Notes: generated from the sequence alone by a model not told the origin. Counted from the stretch's first letter, positions 16,712-25,263 are shown. The stretch is DNA of 64,000 nucleotides from Deinococcus peraridilitoris DSM 19664 (GCF_000317835.1 NC_019793.1:2567001-2631000); one strand, 5' to 3'. A program made the numbers and translations.

Positions 16712-17685
16712 GCGTCATCCCAACTGCGCCCGTGTCCCAGCTGCTACAGCTCAAGCCCCTCCTGGACGAGGCCGAAATACGCCGCGACATCGAGCGCCTG
16801 CGCCGCGAGCGCAACGCGGTGATTCTGGCCCATAACTACCAGCGACCGGAAGTGCAGCAGATTGCAGATTTTGTGGGCGACAGCCTGGGCCTCGCGCGGC
16901 AGGCAGCCTGCACGGACGCGGACGTCATTGTCTTCGCGGGCGTCCATTTCATGGCGGAGACCGCCGCGATTCTGAACCCCGACAAGACCGTATTGCTGCC
17001 CGACGAGCGTGCCGGGTGCAGTCTCGCGGATACCCTCACTGCACAGGATGTACGGGACTGGAAAGCCGCGCATCCCGACGGTGTGGTTGTCGTGTACGTG
17101 AACACCACCGCAGACGTGAAGGCCGAAGCCGACTACTGCGTGACCAGCGGAAACGCCGTGCAGATTGTCAGCGCATTGCCCGACCACGTTCCGGTACTGT
17201 TTGCACCGGACAAGTTCCTCGCTGCACACGTCGCGCGTGAGACCGGACGCATGCTTGACGTCTGGGATGGTGCATGCCACGTCCATGCCGCAATTCGTAT
17301 CGAAGACATCACGGCGCAGCAGGAAGCGCACCCCGACGCGGAACTGCTGATTCACCCCGAATGCGGCTGCAGTACCCGGGTGCTGCAGCAGGTGCCGGAC
17401 TTGCGCCTGTACTCCACCGAAGGAATGGTCACGCGAGCCCGTGCGAGCAGCGCCTCATCGTTCATCGTGGTCACCGAACTGGGCATGGTGCACCGCCTGG
17501 AACGCGAGGTTCCAGGCAAGACATTTGTGCCCGTGGCGCAGACAGCCTGCTGCAACTACATGAAAATGATCACCCTGGAAAATATCTGTGAGAGTCTGCG
17601 CGACTTGTCCGGTCAGGTGACTGTCCCCGAGCCGATTCGCAGGCGTGCGCTCTTGCCCATCGAGCGCATGATCGCAATCGGGTAA
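16708..17685 (+). CDS. nadA: Quinolinate synthase NadA
   Basis: Iron-sulphur enzyme condensing iminoaspartate with dihydroxyacetone phosphate to quinolinate. The 325-residue protein contains [12 protein letters not shown] and three cysteines placed as [4Fe-4S] ligands: Cys104 (RAGCSLADT), Cys190 (DGACHVH) and Cys281 (QTACCNYMK). It ends the nad operon and starts inside the nadC stop codon. An R2 repeat lies 160 bp downstream. Confidence 0.95.
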   Translation: MSVIPTAPVSQLLQLKPLLDEAEIRRDIERLRRERNAVILAHNYQRPEVQQIADFVGDSLGLARQAACTDADVIVFAGVHFMAETAAILNPDKTVLLPDERAGCSLADTLTAQDVRDWKAAHPDGVVVVYVNTTADVKAEADYCVTSGNAVQIVSALPDHVPVLFAPDKFLAAHVARETGRMLDVWDGACHVHAAIRIEDITAQQEAHPDAELLIHPECGCSTRVLQQVPDLRLYSTEGMVTRARASSASSFIVVTELGMVHRLEREVPGKTFVPVAQTACCNYMKMITLENICESLRDLSGQVTVPEPIRRRALLPIERMIAIG

Positions 17686-17842
17686 CCCGAGCTCCATCGA
17701 TCCCGTGCGGCTCTGGGTCAGAAGTTTCCGCCGGGCCACCTGAAGGCCCAGCGGGGCGAGTGAATACGGGTAGGGGCTGCAGGAAATGGAGCTCCGGCCC
17801 TGTGATCTTCCAGGGTAGAACGGGTGTCACCACGTCCACTGA

Positions 17843-17987
17843 GTGTCTACCGCTTCAGTTTTGTCGTTCTGGCAACAACCTCAGAACGACAAAACCAGCG
17901 GTAGACACCTTTTCCCTACTTGTCCTCTACTCGCTTCGCCTGCCTTGAGTTTTGGCGCTTTGCCAAAACTCAAGGGGAGGTACTTAA
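17843..17987 (+). repeat. R2 two-hairpin repeat, copy 2, downstream of nadA
   Basis: Same order and orientation as copy 1. The first hairpin is closed by perfect 11-bp arms (17843-17853 with 17898-17908) and has an inner perfect stem. The second hairpin has 14-bp arms, 17943-17956 with 17962-17975. Its outer pair is C-G where copy 1 has A-T, a compensated change. An R1 element follows at once. Confidence 0.8.
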
Positions 17988-18280
17988 AGTGGTTGTCAAA
18001 GACATTGATCGGTTTTTGATCACTGTCTTCGGCCGAGCGGAGAGCGCACAGTGCCTTCTTGGGCAGAGCAGCCCTCAAAGTGCTCTAAAGAAAGCGCTTT
18101 GAGGGCATGCCCGCCAAAACCGCTTTTGGGCACGCTGCCTGCGCGGGGAGCGAGTGACCTTGACCAGAAGCGTTTGGAAGCGGGCAGGCGTCCTGAAGGG
18201 CGTCCGTTCTGCCCAAGACAATGGAATTGCTGGAGTGTCTTCCTCCAAGGGTGGAATGGACAAACGCTTTAAAGCGCTGG
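17988..18280 (+). repeat. R1 structured intergenic repeat, copy B
   Basis: The 5' hairpin is AAGACATTGATC (17999-18010) with GATCACTGTCTT (18018-18029), one mismatch. The shared block GGCCGAGCGGAGAGCGCACA follows. The variable middle holds a 14-bp stem, 18071-18084 with 18093-18106. The shared end GGAATGGACAAACGCT is at 18253-18268. It lies between the 3' ends of nadA and a convergent gene. Confidence 0.75.
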
Positions 18281-18315
18281 TCCAAGACATTCACAGGGCC
18301 GTTGAGGCAAGCGTG

Positions 18316-19482
18316 CTACTTGGTGCCGTCGCTCGTGGTCTGACTTGGTAAAACAATTTCGTACTTGCCCTTCTGTGTGGTGTCATCCGAGGCAATCAGC
18401 CCGGTGAGCCGGACCAGCAGGGCTTGCCCACGCCCACCTGACAGGTAGGGTGTCAGTTCTTTGGGGTCGCTGACAAACTGCAGCCTGTCGCGCATTGAAT
18501 ACAGATCGACTTGCCCGTCCTGGCCCAGGGGCGCCTGATCGATGAGGGCAAGGCCGCGCTCGTCTCGGGAAAAGATGCCGATGATGCTGCCAGCCGGAGC
18601 GTTCATGCGCACAGTGTGGGTGTAGAACTGAGGGCCAAGGTCGGTATTCGCGGCGCGGTTCGTGAAGCTGGCGGCTTTGTGGGTAATCTTCAGTTCACTG
18701 CCGATGTCCATCAGCACGCTCTCGTAAATGATGGACGCCGGAGCATTTAATTGGGTGTCTCCCAAGGTGAACGTGGTCTGGCCAACCTGGATGGTCGGAT
18801 TCATCCAACCCGTGACCGTGACAGGAAGTCCGGTGGCCATGAAGTTGAAGGGCAACTCTCTCAGGTTGGCGAAGCGGTCACCATCACGAGAGAACGTGGT
18901 CCGCAGACGGTTGGGTTGGCGAGCGCCAGGGAAGGTCAGAACGGTCTCGTTCCCTTGGCGTTGCACTCGAACACCCAAAGGTTTCAGCGTGCGTTCCAGG
19001 CTGTTGAGGCTCAAATAATATTGGCTTTGCTGAGGCTGCCGGAAACGGTAGCAGTACACACCACCTTTGCTGCTGATCACTTCGATAAAGTCGTTGCTTT
19101 GCATTCCGTTCCTCGCCTTGGCGCAGACAGGCGGATTCGGAGATTTGTTGGTTACGGCGACCTGTGCCGAGCCGCTGGTCATGCCGAGCGTACCGAGTGA
19201 GACAAGCAGTGCAGACAGGGCAGACAGTTTGATGATTTTAGGCATGAGATACACCTGGTTCATTCCCGCGCACACCCTTTCGGGAGGTCCGAGTTCTCGG
19301 ATGGCGCGTGAGACGGCTTCGCAAGGGGGAACGCCGAAGACGATCAGACCGTCGACTCGCTCCAGGAGATGTTCTTCCAGTTCGGCGCGGACTTCGCGGC
19401 GTTTGGCGCCCCACAGGCCCCAGGTGGCAAGGGCAAGGTAGCGTTGCAGCTCCACCTGGCTTTGCAGCTCTCGCAGGCGCAT
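18316..19482 (-). CDS. Membrane protein with N-terminal HAAS/permease-prefix-like domain, partner of PadR
   Basis: 388-residue protein of unusual layout. Residues 1-78 are helical and charged (EVRAELEEHLLERVDG; AIRELGPPERV) and resemble the HAAS/permease-prefix domain that often accompanies PadR regulators. One membrane segment follows (IIKLSALSALLVSLGTLGM), then about 280 residues of an exported domain I do not recognise, with WMNPTIQVGQTTFTLGD and four cysteines. The start, 5 nt after the padR stop, removes an upstream overlap. The pair probably forms a PadR-controlled envelope system; its role is unknown. Confidence 0.7.
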   Translation of the reverse strand: MRLRELQSQVELQRYLALATWGLWGAKRREVRAELEEHLLERVDGLIVFGVPPCEAVSRAIRELGPPERVCAGMNQVYLMPKIIKLSALSALLVSLGTLGMTSGSAQVAVTNKSPNPPVCAKARNGMQSNDFIEVISSKGGVYCYRFRQPQQSQYYLSLNSLERTLKPLGVRVQRQGNETVLTFPGARQPNRLRTTFSRDGDRFANLRELPFNFMATGLPVTVTGWMNPTIQVGQTTFTLGDTQLNAPASIIYESVLMDIGSELKITHKAASFTNRAANTDLGPQFYTHTVRMNAPAGSIIGIFSRDERGLALIDQAPLGQDGQVDLYSMRDRLQFVSDPKELTPYLSGGRGQALLVRLTGLIASDDTTQKGKYEIVLPSQTTSDGTK

Positions 19483-19487
19483 AAGGG

Positions 19488-19808
19488 TCACTCGGTGAGC
19501 CCGTCGAGGGCGCCTTTGAATTCCCGCCACTCTGCGCGTTTACGGGAAAGGGCTTCGCGTCCGCGTTCGGTCAGGAAGTAGTACTTTCGGGGCTTTCCAT
19601 TTCGGCCAATCTCGCGTTCTTCCGTGCCAAGCAGGCCGTCCTGGGTCAGGCGGTGCAGGGCCGGATAGAGACTCCCCTCCTTGAAGTCGAAATACCCTTC
19701 AGAACGGACTTTGGCTTCCTGAATGATGCGGAAACCGTAGAGGGCTTCCTTGTCGAGAACGCTGAGAAGAATCAAATCGAGGTTTCCGCGCAACTGGTCT
19801 GGGTTCAT
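19488..19808 (-). CDS. PadR-family transcriptional regulator
   Basis: 106-residue winged-helix regulator. The family pattern is clear: LDLILLSVLDKEALYGFRII, EGSLYPALHRLTQDGLL and GRNGKPRKYYFLTERGREAL. PadR proteins repress their own operon and are released by ligands. The long open frame upstream is discarded because AGGAG lies 6 nt before this ATG and the family begins here. It is followed after 5 nt by the HAAS-like membrane protein gene, forming an operon. Confidence 0.92.
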   Translation of the reverse strand: MNPDQLRGNLDLILLSVLDKEALYGFRIIQEAKVRSEGYFDFKEGSLYPALHRLTQDGLLGTEEREIGRNGKPRKYYFLTERGREALSRKRAEWREFKGALDGLTE

Positions 19809-20137
19809 GTTGCTCCTGCCTGGTCGTCGGCGCCCGGCGTCCCGCTGCGTTGCCGACCTTACTAAGCCTAGTCTGTCTACATAGTGGGACTTGGTAGTAG
19901 GTGCGTCAAGGACAAAACGGAAAACGCCACCGGGCAACGGCATAGAGAAACGTCTTGCAACCACGCGACACGGCAGGAGACGCCGCTCTTTGCCCTCTGC
20001 TGTCCCGGGACATCTTCTTATGGGGTCACGGTGACAGAATTCTGCTGCTCCGTGTTCGAACCAGTGCCGCCGAGTCATGGTGAAAGTCGGCCTGACCTGC
20101 CACCCCCGCGCGGTGAGGTGGGCGTTAGACTGTCAGG
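19809..20137. other. 329-bp divergent intergenic region between padR and the rRNA methyltransferase gene
   Basis: No gene is evident. Near the padR end the sequence contains TACTA and TAGTA arms about 30 bp apart (near 19859-19899), a possible PadR operator region. At the right end TAGACT (20126-20131) sits 6 nt before the methyltransferase ATG. Confidence 0.5.
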
Positions 20138-20857
20138 ATGTTGCTGTATGGTCGAAATCCCGTTCTGGAAGCGCTGCGCGGTGGGCTGGTGCAGGAACTC
20201 CTGGTCGCGCACGGTGTGGAGAAAAGTTTTCTGCAGGAACTGCAGGCCTTTGACATTCGCCTGAAGTTTGCCCCACGCATCGAACTCGATCAGCTGGCCG
20301 GTACCACCCAGCATCAGGGCGTGATCGCCGAGGTGGAGGATCTGGCCTGGGCCAGCGTCGACGACATGCTCGACCGGGCGGAAGCGCGCGGGGAGACCCT
20401 GCTGCTGGTGCTGCTCGACGGGGTCACCGATCCGCGCAACTTCGGGGCGATCATTCGCAGTGCTGAGGTGCTGGGCGCACACGGCGTGGTGGTCGAGGAA
20501 AGGCGCAGCGCGCCCCTGAGCGCCACCGTGGCCAAGGCGGCGGCGGGCGCGACGAGCTTTCTGCCGGTCGCGCAGGTAAAAAACCTGCCACGCTTTATCG
20601 ACGCCCTCAAGGAAGATGGCGTGTGGATATACGGGGCGGCCGGAGAAGCCGCGCGCGATCTGCGTCAGCTCGATTACGACCGGCGGCTGGCGCTCGTCAT
20701 CGGCGCGGAGGGCGAGGGGTTGCGCCGTCTGGTGCGCGAGAAGTGCGACGAGCTGGTCAGCATTCCCGTACGCGGTCAGGTGCAGAGCCTCAACGCCTCG
20801 GTGGCGGCCAGCATCCTGATCTACCACGCGCTCGCGAGCCGGCCCGGTTCAAGGTAG
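20138..20857 (+). CDS. rlmB: TrmH/SpoU-family rRNA 2'-O-ribose methyltransferase (RlmB-like)
   Basis: SPOUT-class methyltransferase predicted to methylate a 23S rRNA ribose using SAM. An N-terminal substrate-binding domain begins LLYGRNPVLEAL. The three SpoU motifs follow: TDPRNFGAIIRSAE, LVIGAEGEGLRRLV and QSLNASVAASILIYH. The 239-residue length fits RlmB. TAGACT ends 6 nt upstream of the ATG, so the transcript should be leaderless. The exact target nucleotide is inferred from family membership. Confidence 0.9.
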   Translation: MLLYGRNPVLEALRGGLVQELLVAHGVEKSFLQELQAFDIRLKFAPRIELDQLAGTTQHQGVIAEVEDLAWASVDDMLDRAEARGETLLLVLLDGVTDPRNFGAIIRSAEVLGAHGVVVEERRSAPLSATVAKAAAGATSFLPVAQVKNLPRFIDALKEDGVWIYGAAGEAARDLRQLDYDRRLALVIGAEGEGLRRLVREKCDELVSIPVRGQVQSLNASVAASILIYHALASRPGSR

Positions 20858-20974
20858 GGAAGACAGGCACCCGGCGTTGCCCGGATGCCTGAGTGGTACG
20901 GCAAGCACGCCGCTTACCTGGTCCTGCGTTCATCTGCCGCCAGCCCTTATCGGTGTTCACTCGCCCAGCTGGTT

Positions 20975-21886
20975 TCAGGTGTTGGCGTAGGCCACGGCAA
21001 TCTGGGCGGCGACCGCCGCGTTGTGCTTGACCAGCGCAATGTTGGCGGTGAGGGACGCGCCACCCGTGATGTTCACGATGCGCCCCAGCAGGAAGGGTGT
21101 GGCGTCTTTTCCTGAAACCCCTTCCTGGTCCATGTCGGCCAGGGCCCGCTCGATGATGGGCGCAATTTCGTGATTGGGGATTTCTGCCTCCGCCGGAATG
21201 GGGTTGGCGACCAGCACCCCGCCGGAGAGCCCCAGGGCCCATTTGGCCTGCATCACGCGCGCCACCTCCTGGGCACTGTCTACTCGCAACGGCGCCGCGA
21301 AACCGCTTTCCCGCGAGTAGAAGGCCGGAAACTCGCTGCTGCCGTACCCCAGTACGGGCACACCCAGGGTTTCGAGTTTCTCGAGCGTGAGGCCGATGTC
21401 CAGGATGCTCTTGACGCCCGCCGAGATGACCGCGACGTTGGTCTGCGCCAGTTCGGTCAGGTCCGCGCTCACATCAAAGGTGGCACTCGCCCCCCGGTGT
21501 ACGCCTCCCGTTCCTCCGGTCGCGAACACCGCGATGCCCGCCAGGGCAGCGAGGCGCATGGTGGTCGCCACCGTCGTCGCGCCGTGGCGTCCCAGCGCCA
21601 CGGCGTAGGGCAGGTCACGCAGGGAGAGCTTGAGAATGTCTTTCTCGGTGCCGAGCAGCTCCAGATCGTCGGGATTCAGGCCGATGCGCGGCTGGCCGTG
21701 CAGCACGGCGATGGTGGCCGGCACCGCGCCGTGGGCGCGCACGATGTCCTCGACTTCACGGGCCGTCTGTACGTTCTGCGGGTAGGGCATGCCGTGGCTG
21801 ATAATGGTGCTTTCCAGCGCAACCACCGGGCGGCCTTCCCGCAGGGCGTCTTGCACTTCGGCAGTCAGGACGAGGTCGGTGTTCAA
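20975..21886 (-). CDS. psuG: Pseudouridine-5'-phosphate glycosidase PsuG
   Basis: Reversibly splits pseudouridine 5'-phosphate into uracil and ribose 5-phosphate, in pseudouridine breakdown. Family blocks are VVALESTIISHGMPYPQN, GRHGATTVATTMRLA, FATGGTGGVHRGA, SAGVKSILDIG and GKDATPFLLGRI. The 303-residue length is standard. The start codon is TTG, 1 nt after the psuK stop codon, with AGGAAA 5 nt upstream; no better start is present. Co-transcribed with the kinase that makes its substrate. Confidence 0.94.
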   Translation of the reverse strand: MNTDLVLTAEVQDALREGRPVVALESTIISHGMPYPQNVQTAREVEDIVRAHGAVPATIAVLHGQPRIGLNPDDLELLGTEKDILKLSLRDLPYAVALGRHGATTVATTMRLAALAGIAVFATGGTGGVHRGASATFDVSADLTELAQTNVAVISAGVKSILDIGLTLEKLETLGVPVLGYGSSEFPAFYSRESGFAAPLRVDSAQEVARVMQAKWALGLSGGVLVANPIPAEAEIPNHEIAPIIERALADMDQEGVSGKDATPFLLGRIVNITGGASLTANIALVKHNAAVAAQIAVAYANT

Positions 21887-21887
21887 G

Positions 21888-22826
21888 TCAGTTTCCTTTC
21901 AGGCGTGCGTGGAGGGCTTCCGGGGTGAGGACCGGGGAGACGGTGTGCGAGCTTTCGACTGTCAGCGCGGCGGCGGCGTGCCCGAAGCGGGCACTCTGAA
22001 GGTCGCTTTGTCCTTCCAGCAGGGCCGCGGCGTAGCCGGCCAGCATGGCGTCACCGGCGCCGGTCACGTCGGTTACTCGGGCGGGCAGGGCCGGTAGAAC
22101 CTCGGCGTGCCGGGCTGTACAGAACAGGCTGCCGTCTGCGCCGAGCCGCACCCAGACGCGCTGCACTCCCCAGCCGTGCAACTCGCGCGCGGCGCGCAGC
22201 AGGTCTTCGTGTGTGGACAGAGGGCGCGCCAGCATGGCTTCGAGTTCCTGGCAGTTGGGGGTGAGCGTGTGAACCTGAAGGCCAAGGTGCAGCAGGGCAC
22301 GCACTTTGGCCGCTTTCGGCACGCTGACCGGTTCGATGATCAGTGGAACGCCGGCCTCGTGGGCCGTGCAGCCCACGAAGCTCAGCGCTTCTGAGCTGAG
22401 GTTGCCGTCCACGATGACGAGCGCGCTGTCTTCGAGCAGTGACCGGCGTGCCTGCAGCGCCGAGACGTTCAGCTGCGCGGTGACGTCCATCGCCGCAACG
22501 GCGATGACGAGTTCACCCTCGGGCGCGAGTACGGCCGTGTAGGTTCCGGTCGGTTCGTTCACCCGCAAGACACTGGTCACGTCCACGCCCGCTGCGTGCG
22601 CTTCACTCAACAGCATCTCCCCGTGTGCGTCGTTGCCGACCGCGCTGATCAGGCGCACCGGTACGCGCAGCCGCGCGAGGTTCTCGGCAACATTGCGGGC
22701 GACGCCACCCGGAGAACTGTCCAATCGCCCGGGATTGCTGGTGGCGGGCACGGGCGACGCGTTCAGGGTGAGTTTCACATCGACGTTCGCTCCGCCAATG
22801 ACGGTCACGGCGCGCGCGGTGATCAT
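21888..22826 (-). CDS. psuK: PfkB-family sugar kinase, probable pseudouridine kinase PsuK
   Basis: Ribokinase-like enzyme expected to phosphorylate pseudouridine, feeding PsuG. PfkB signatures are visible: VIGGANVDVKL near the N-terminus, SSPGGVARNVAENLARL and the C-terminal DVTGAGDAMLAGYAAAL with the catalytic Asp. Specificity is inferred from its position directly before psuG. The ATG at the start of the fold is used; a GTG 12 codons upstream is an alternative. Neither has a clear ribosome-binding site. Confidence 0.88.
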   Translation of the reverse strand: MITARAVTVIGGANVDVKLTLNASPVPATSNPGRLDSSPGGVARNVAENLARLRVPVRLISAVGNDAHGEMLLSEAHAAGVDVTSVLRVNEPTGTYTAVLAPEGELVIAVAAMDVTAQLNVSALQARRSLLEDSALVIVDGNLSSEALSFVGCTAHEAGVPLIIEPVSVPKAAKVRALLHLGLQVHTLTPNCQELEAMLARPLSTHEDLLRAARELHGWGVQRVWVRLGADGSLFCTARHAEVLPALPARVTDVTGAGDAMLAGYAAALLEGQSDLQSARFGHAAAALTVESSHTVSPVLTPEALHARLKGN

Positions 22827-22941
22827 GCGGCCACGGTGCGCGGCGCGGACTGGAAGAGACACCGGGCAGAAAAAGCGAGCATCACTCTTTCTTCTAGCGC
22901 CCGGAGTTTGCCTCGTGCAAGCTTCGCGGCACCCGGGCGTT

Positions 22942-23403
22942 TCAGCTTCGCGGCGCGACGCCGCGCGCCGGCACGGGTGACGAGAGAATCAAGGAGGTGA
23001 CCGGCGAACCGTAAGCCTTGAAGCCGGTGATGACCTGTTCCAGGTGCCCCACACCGCTTACGGCCACTTTGATGAAGTAGCAGTCGGTGCCCGTGACGCG
23101 GTCACAACCGCGCACTTCGGGCAGCTCTGCTACCTTGTGCAGGAAAGCGTCGTCGCGTGAATTCTCGACCGAGATGCGGATGTAGGCCTGCAGCGCCAGT
23201 CCCAGCTTGCCCAAGTCGAGTTCGGCCCGGTACCCCTGTATGATGCCGGCGTCTTCCAGGCGCCGGACCCGCTCGGCCACGGCGGGCGCGGACAGGCCCA
23301 CTTTGCGCCCCAGTTCACTGAAGGGGATGCGGGCGTTGGCCTGCAGTTCGTTCAGCAGCGCCCAGCCGGTCTCGTCAAGCAGTTTCTCGCTGGTAAGCGT
23401 CAT
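22942..23403 (-). CDS. Lrp/AsnC-family transcriptional regulator
   Basis: 153-residue regulator with an N-terminal AsnC-type HTH (LLNELQANARIPFSELGRKV; APAVAERVRRLEDAGII) and a C-terminal RAM ligand-binding domain (VRGCDRVTGTDCYFIKVAV). Such proteins respond to amino acids and often control a divergent exporter. Here a DMT exporter is divergent across an 87-bp AT-rich gap, so it is the likely target. TAAGCT ends 5 nt before the ATG, suggesting a leaderless mRNA. Confidence 0.92.
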   Translation of the reverse strand: MTLTSEKLLDETGWALLNELQANARIPFSELGRKVGLSAPAVAERVRRLEDAGIIQGYRAELDLGKLGLALQAYIRISVENSRDDAFLHKVAELPEVRGCDRVTGTDCYFIKVAVSGVGHLEQVITGFKAYGSPVTSLILSSPVPARGVAPRS

Positions 23404-23490
23404 GGCTTAGCTTAACATTCTTCAGTAAATATTGGAGATTGCCTTCGATTTCGCCTGTACGAATCAAGGATCGCTTTCTATCATGGGCGA

Positions 23491-24369
23491 ATGAGCGCTC
23501 TCCCGGCTTTGCGTGGTGGCTACAGCCTGCTGGTCCTTCTGGCTTTGTTGACGGTGTACGTCGTGTGGGGCAGCACGTACTTCGGCATCAAGGTGGCCAT
23601 TGCCAGCCTGCCGCCCATGGGCATGCTCGCCATTCGATTTCTGGTAGCGGGGGCGCTGCTGTACGGCTTTTTGCGCTGGCGGGGCGCGCAGGCGCCAAGC
23701 GCGGTGGAGTGGCGCTCAAGTGCCATGATCGGCACCTTGCTGCTGGGCGGCGGAACCGGACTTGTCACCCTCGCGGAACGCGACGTCAGCTCCAGCGTGG
23801 CGGCCATGGTGATCGCCGTCTCGCCCCTCTTCGCCTCGCTGTTCGCGCGCATCTGGGGTGAGCGGACTTCGGGGCGCGAATGGCTGGGCATCGTCATCGG
23901 TCTGGCGGGTATCGTGCTGCTCAATCTGGGTGACTTGCGCGCCACGCCGCTGGGCGCGTTGCTGCTGATCCTGGCGCCGCTGTGCTGGACCTTTGGCAGC
24001 ATGTGGGGCAAGCAGCTGCGTCTGCCAAGCGGCCTGATGGGCTCGGCGGCCGAGATGCTCACGGGAGGCGCAGTGCTGCTGGTGCTGAGCCTCCTGATGC
24101 GCGAATCGTGGCAGGTGCCGACCCCGGCGAGTTTGTGGGCGCTGGTGTACCTGATCTTTTTTGGCTCGATGCTGGCCTACAGCGCCTATGGCTACCTGCT
24201 GCAGCATGTCCGCCCGGCGGTGGCGACCAGTTACGCTTACGTGAATCCCATTGTCGCGGTCGCGCTCGGGGTCGGCCTGGGCGGCGAGCAGCTCACGACC
24301 CTTGGTTGGGCGGCCCTGGCCGTGATTCTGTTCGGCGTCGTGCTGGTCGCGTGGCCACGCAAGTCTTGA
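23491..24369 (+). CDS. DMT-family (EamA, YedA-like) exporter
   Basis: 292-residue ten-helix permease with two EamA repeats; TVYVVWGSTYFGIKVAI and ATSYAYVNPIVAVALGV are hallmark segments. Relatives export amino acids or toxic metabolites. Divergent transcription from an Lrp-type regulator supports amino-acid efflux, by inference. TATCAT ends 6 nt before the ATG. Confidence 0.9.
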   Translation: MSALPALRGGYSLLVLLALLTVYVVWGSTYFGIKVAIASLPPMGMLAIRFLVAGALLYGFLRWRGAQAPSAVEWRSSAMIGTLLLGGGTGLVTLAERDVSSSVAAMVIAVSPLFASLFARIWGERTSGREWLGIVIGLAGIVLLNLGDLRATPLGALLLILAPLCWTFGSMWGKQLRLPSGLMGSAAEMLTGGAVLLVLSLLMRESWQVPTPASLWALVYLIFFGSMLAYSAYGYLLQHVRPAVATSYAYVNPIVAVALGVGLGGEQLTTLGWAALAVILFGVVLVAWPRKS

Positions 24370-24391
24370 ACGGCGCCTTTATTCTGAAGGG

Positions 24392-24952
24392 GTGAGTGAC
24401 TCCGAAGCGGGCCCGGTGACCCTGTCGGTCACCCGGAACGTCCGCCGTGGCCGTGAAGCGGATTTCGAAGCCTGGGCCGCCACCCTCAACCGCGCGGCGC
24501 GCGACTTCCCCGGCCACCTTGGCATCGGCGTACTGCGCCCGCCGGGCGGATCGGGTGGACCGTACACCATGGTCGTGCGCTTTGCGAGTTACCGGGAGCT
24601 GCGCAGCTGGCAGGAGTCACGGGTGCGCGCCGAGCTGCTCGAACAGGGACGCGAGCTGATCGAGGGCCAGCCCACCGAGCAACTCGCGGGCCTGGAGTTC
24701 TGGTTCACGCCTCCCGCTTCGCCGACCCTGCGCCAGCCACCCCGCTGGAAGATGGCCGCCCTGACCGTGCTGGCACTTTACCCCCTGAACCTGCTTCTCA
24801 ACGTGCTGCTTTCCCCGCTGCTGTCGTCCTGGCCGCTGGCCCTGCGCCTGTTGCTGCTGGCTGTGCTGGTGGTTGTGGTGATGACCTACGCCGTGATGCC
24901 CATGGTGACCCGCGTCTTCCGGTCCTGGCTTTCGCCGGGCGGCGCAGGCTAG
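24392..24952 (+). CDS. Antibiotic-biosynthesis-monooxygenase-like domain with C-terminal membrane helices
   Basis: 186-residue protein. Residues about 8-105 form an ABM (dimeric alpha-beta barrel) domain: VTLSVTRNVRRGREADFEAW and FASYRELRSWQESRVR. Two hydrophobic helices follow, LLLNVLLSPLLSSWPLAL and LLLLAVLVVVVMTYAVMPMV. This ABM-plus-two-helix arrangement is known in bacteria without a defined function. The start is GTG, 6 nt after TATTCT, another leaderless candidate. It lies 22 bp after the DMT exporter gene. Confidence 0.8.
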   Translation: MSDSEAGPVTLSVTRNVRRGREADFEAWAATLNRAARDFPGHLGIGVLRPPGGSGGPYTMVVRFASYRELRSWQESRVRAELLEQGRELIEGQPTEQLAGLEFWFTPPASPTLRQPPRWKMAALTVLALYPLNLLLNVLLSPLLSSWPLALRLLLLAVLVVVVMTYAVMPMVTRVFRSWLSPGGAG

Positions 24953-24970
24953 CGCGCGCGAAGGAGACCA

Positions 24971-24979
24971 TGCTAGAAT
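24971..24979 (+). promoter_or_regulatory. Extended -10 promoter element of rpmH
   Basis: TGCTAGAAT combines the TGn extension with a TAGAAT hexamer. Transcription from here gives a leader of about 90 nt containing a small GCCC-TTCA-GGGG hairpin before the rpmH ribosome-binding site. Confidence 0.5.
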
Positions 24980-25076
24980 TTTCAAGCTTGCCCTTCAGGG
25001 GCGATTTTGTATGCTCCGGCTCCAGGGCGTCAGCGCCTCGTGACTGTAGACCTTGGAAGACCGTGAAGGAGGAATC

Positions 25077-25220
25077 ATGAAGCGCACGTACCAACCCAAC
25101 ACCCGCAAACGCGCCAAAACCCACGGTTTCCGTGCCCGTATGGCCACCAAGTCCGGTCGCCGCATCCTGGCGCGCCGCCGCGCCAAGGGCCGCACCCAGC
25201 TGACCGTCTCCGACGAGTAA
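25077..25220 (+). CDS. rpmH: 50S ribosomal protein L34
   Basis: 47-residue basic ribosomal protein of the large subunit. The sequence starts [20 protein letters not shown] and continues with [19 protein letters not shown], the invariant L34 pattern. A strong GAAGGAGG precedes the ATG. It is the first gene of the conserved rpmH-rnpA-yidD-yidC cluster. In Thermus rnpA overlaps rpmH; here the two genes are 125 bp apart and a terminator lies between them. Confidence 0.98.
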   Translation: MKRTYQPNTRKRAKTHGFRARMATKSGRRILARRRAKGRTQLTVSDE

Positions 25221-25263
25221 GGGCGATCCGCACCGAACACCGGCATCCACGGGACGCCAGACG

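Noticed and set aside
20866..20891. Hairpin after the rRNA methyltransferase gene as a terminator
   Set aside because: The stem is interrupted and no T-run follows; too weak to list.
24970..25080. 36-codon open frame with AAGGAG before its ATG, ending in the rpmH start (ATGA)
   Set aside because: The rpmH -10 box overlaps its start codon, so the main rpmH transcript would not contain it; no conserved sequence recognised.
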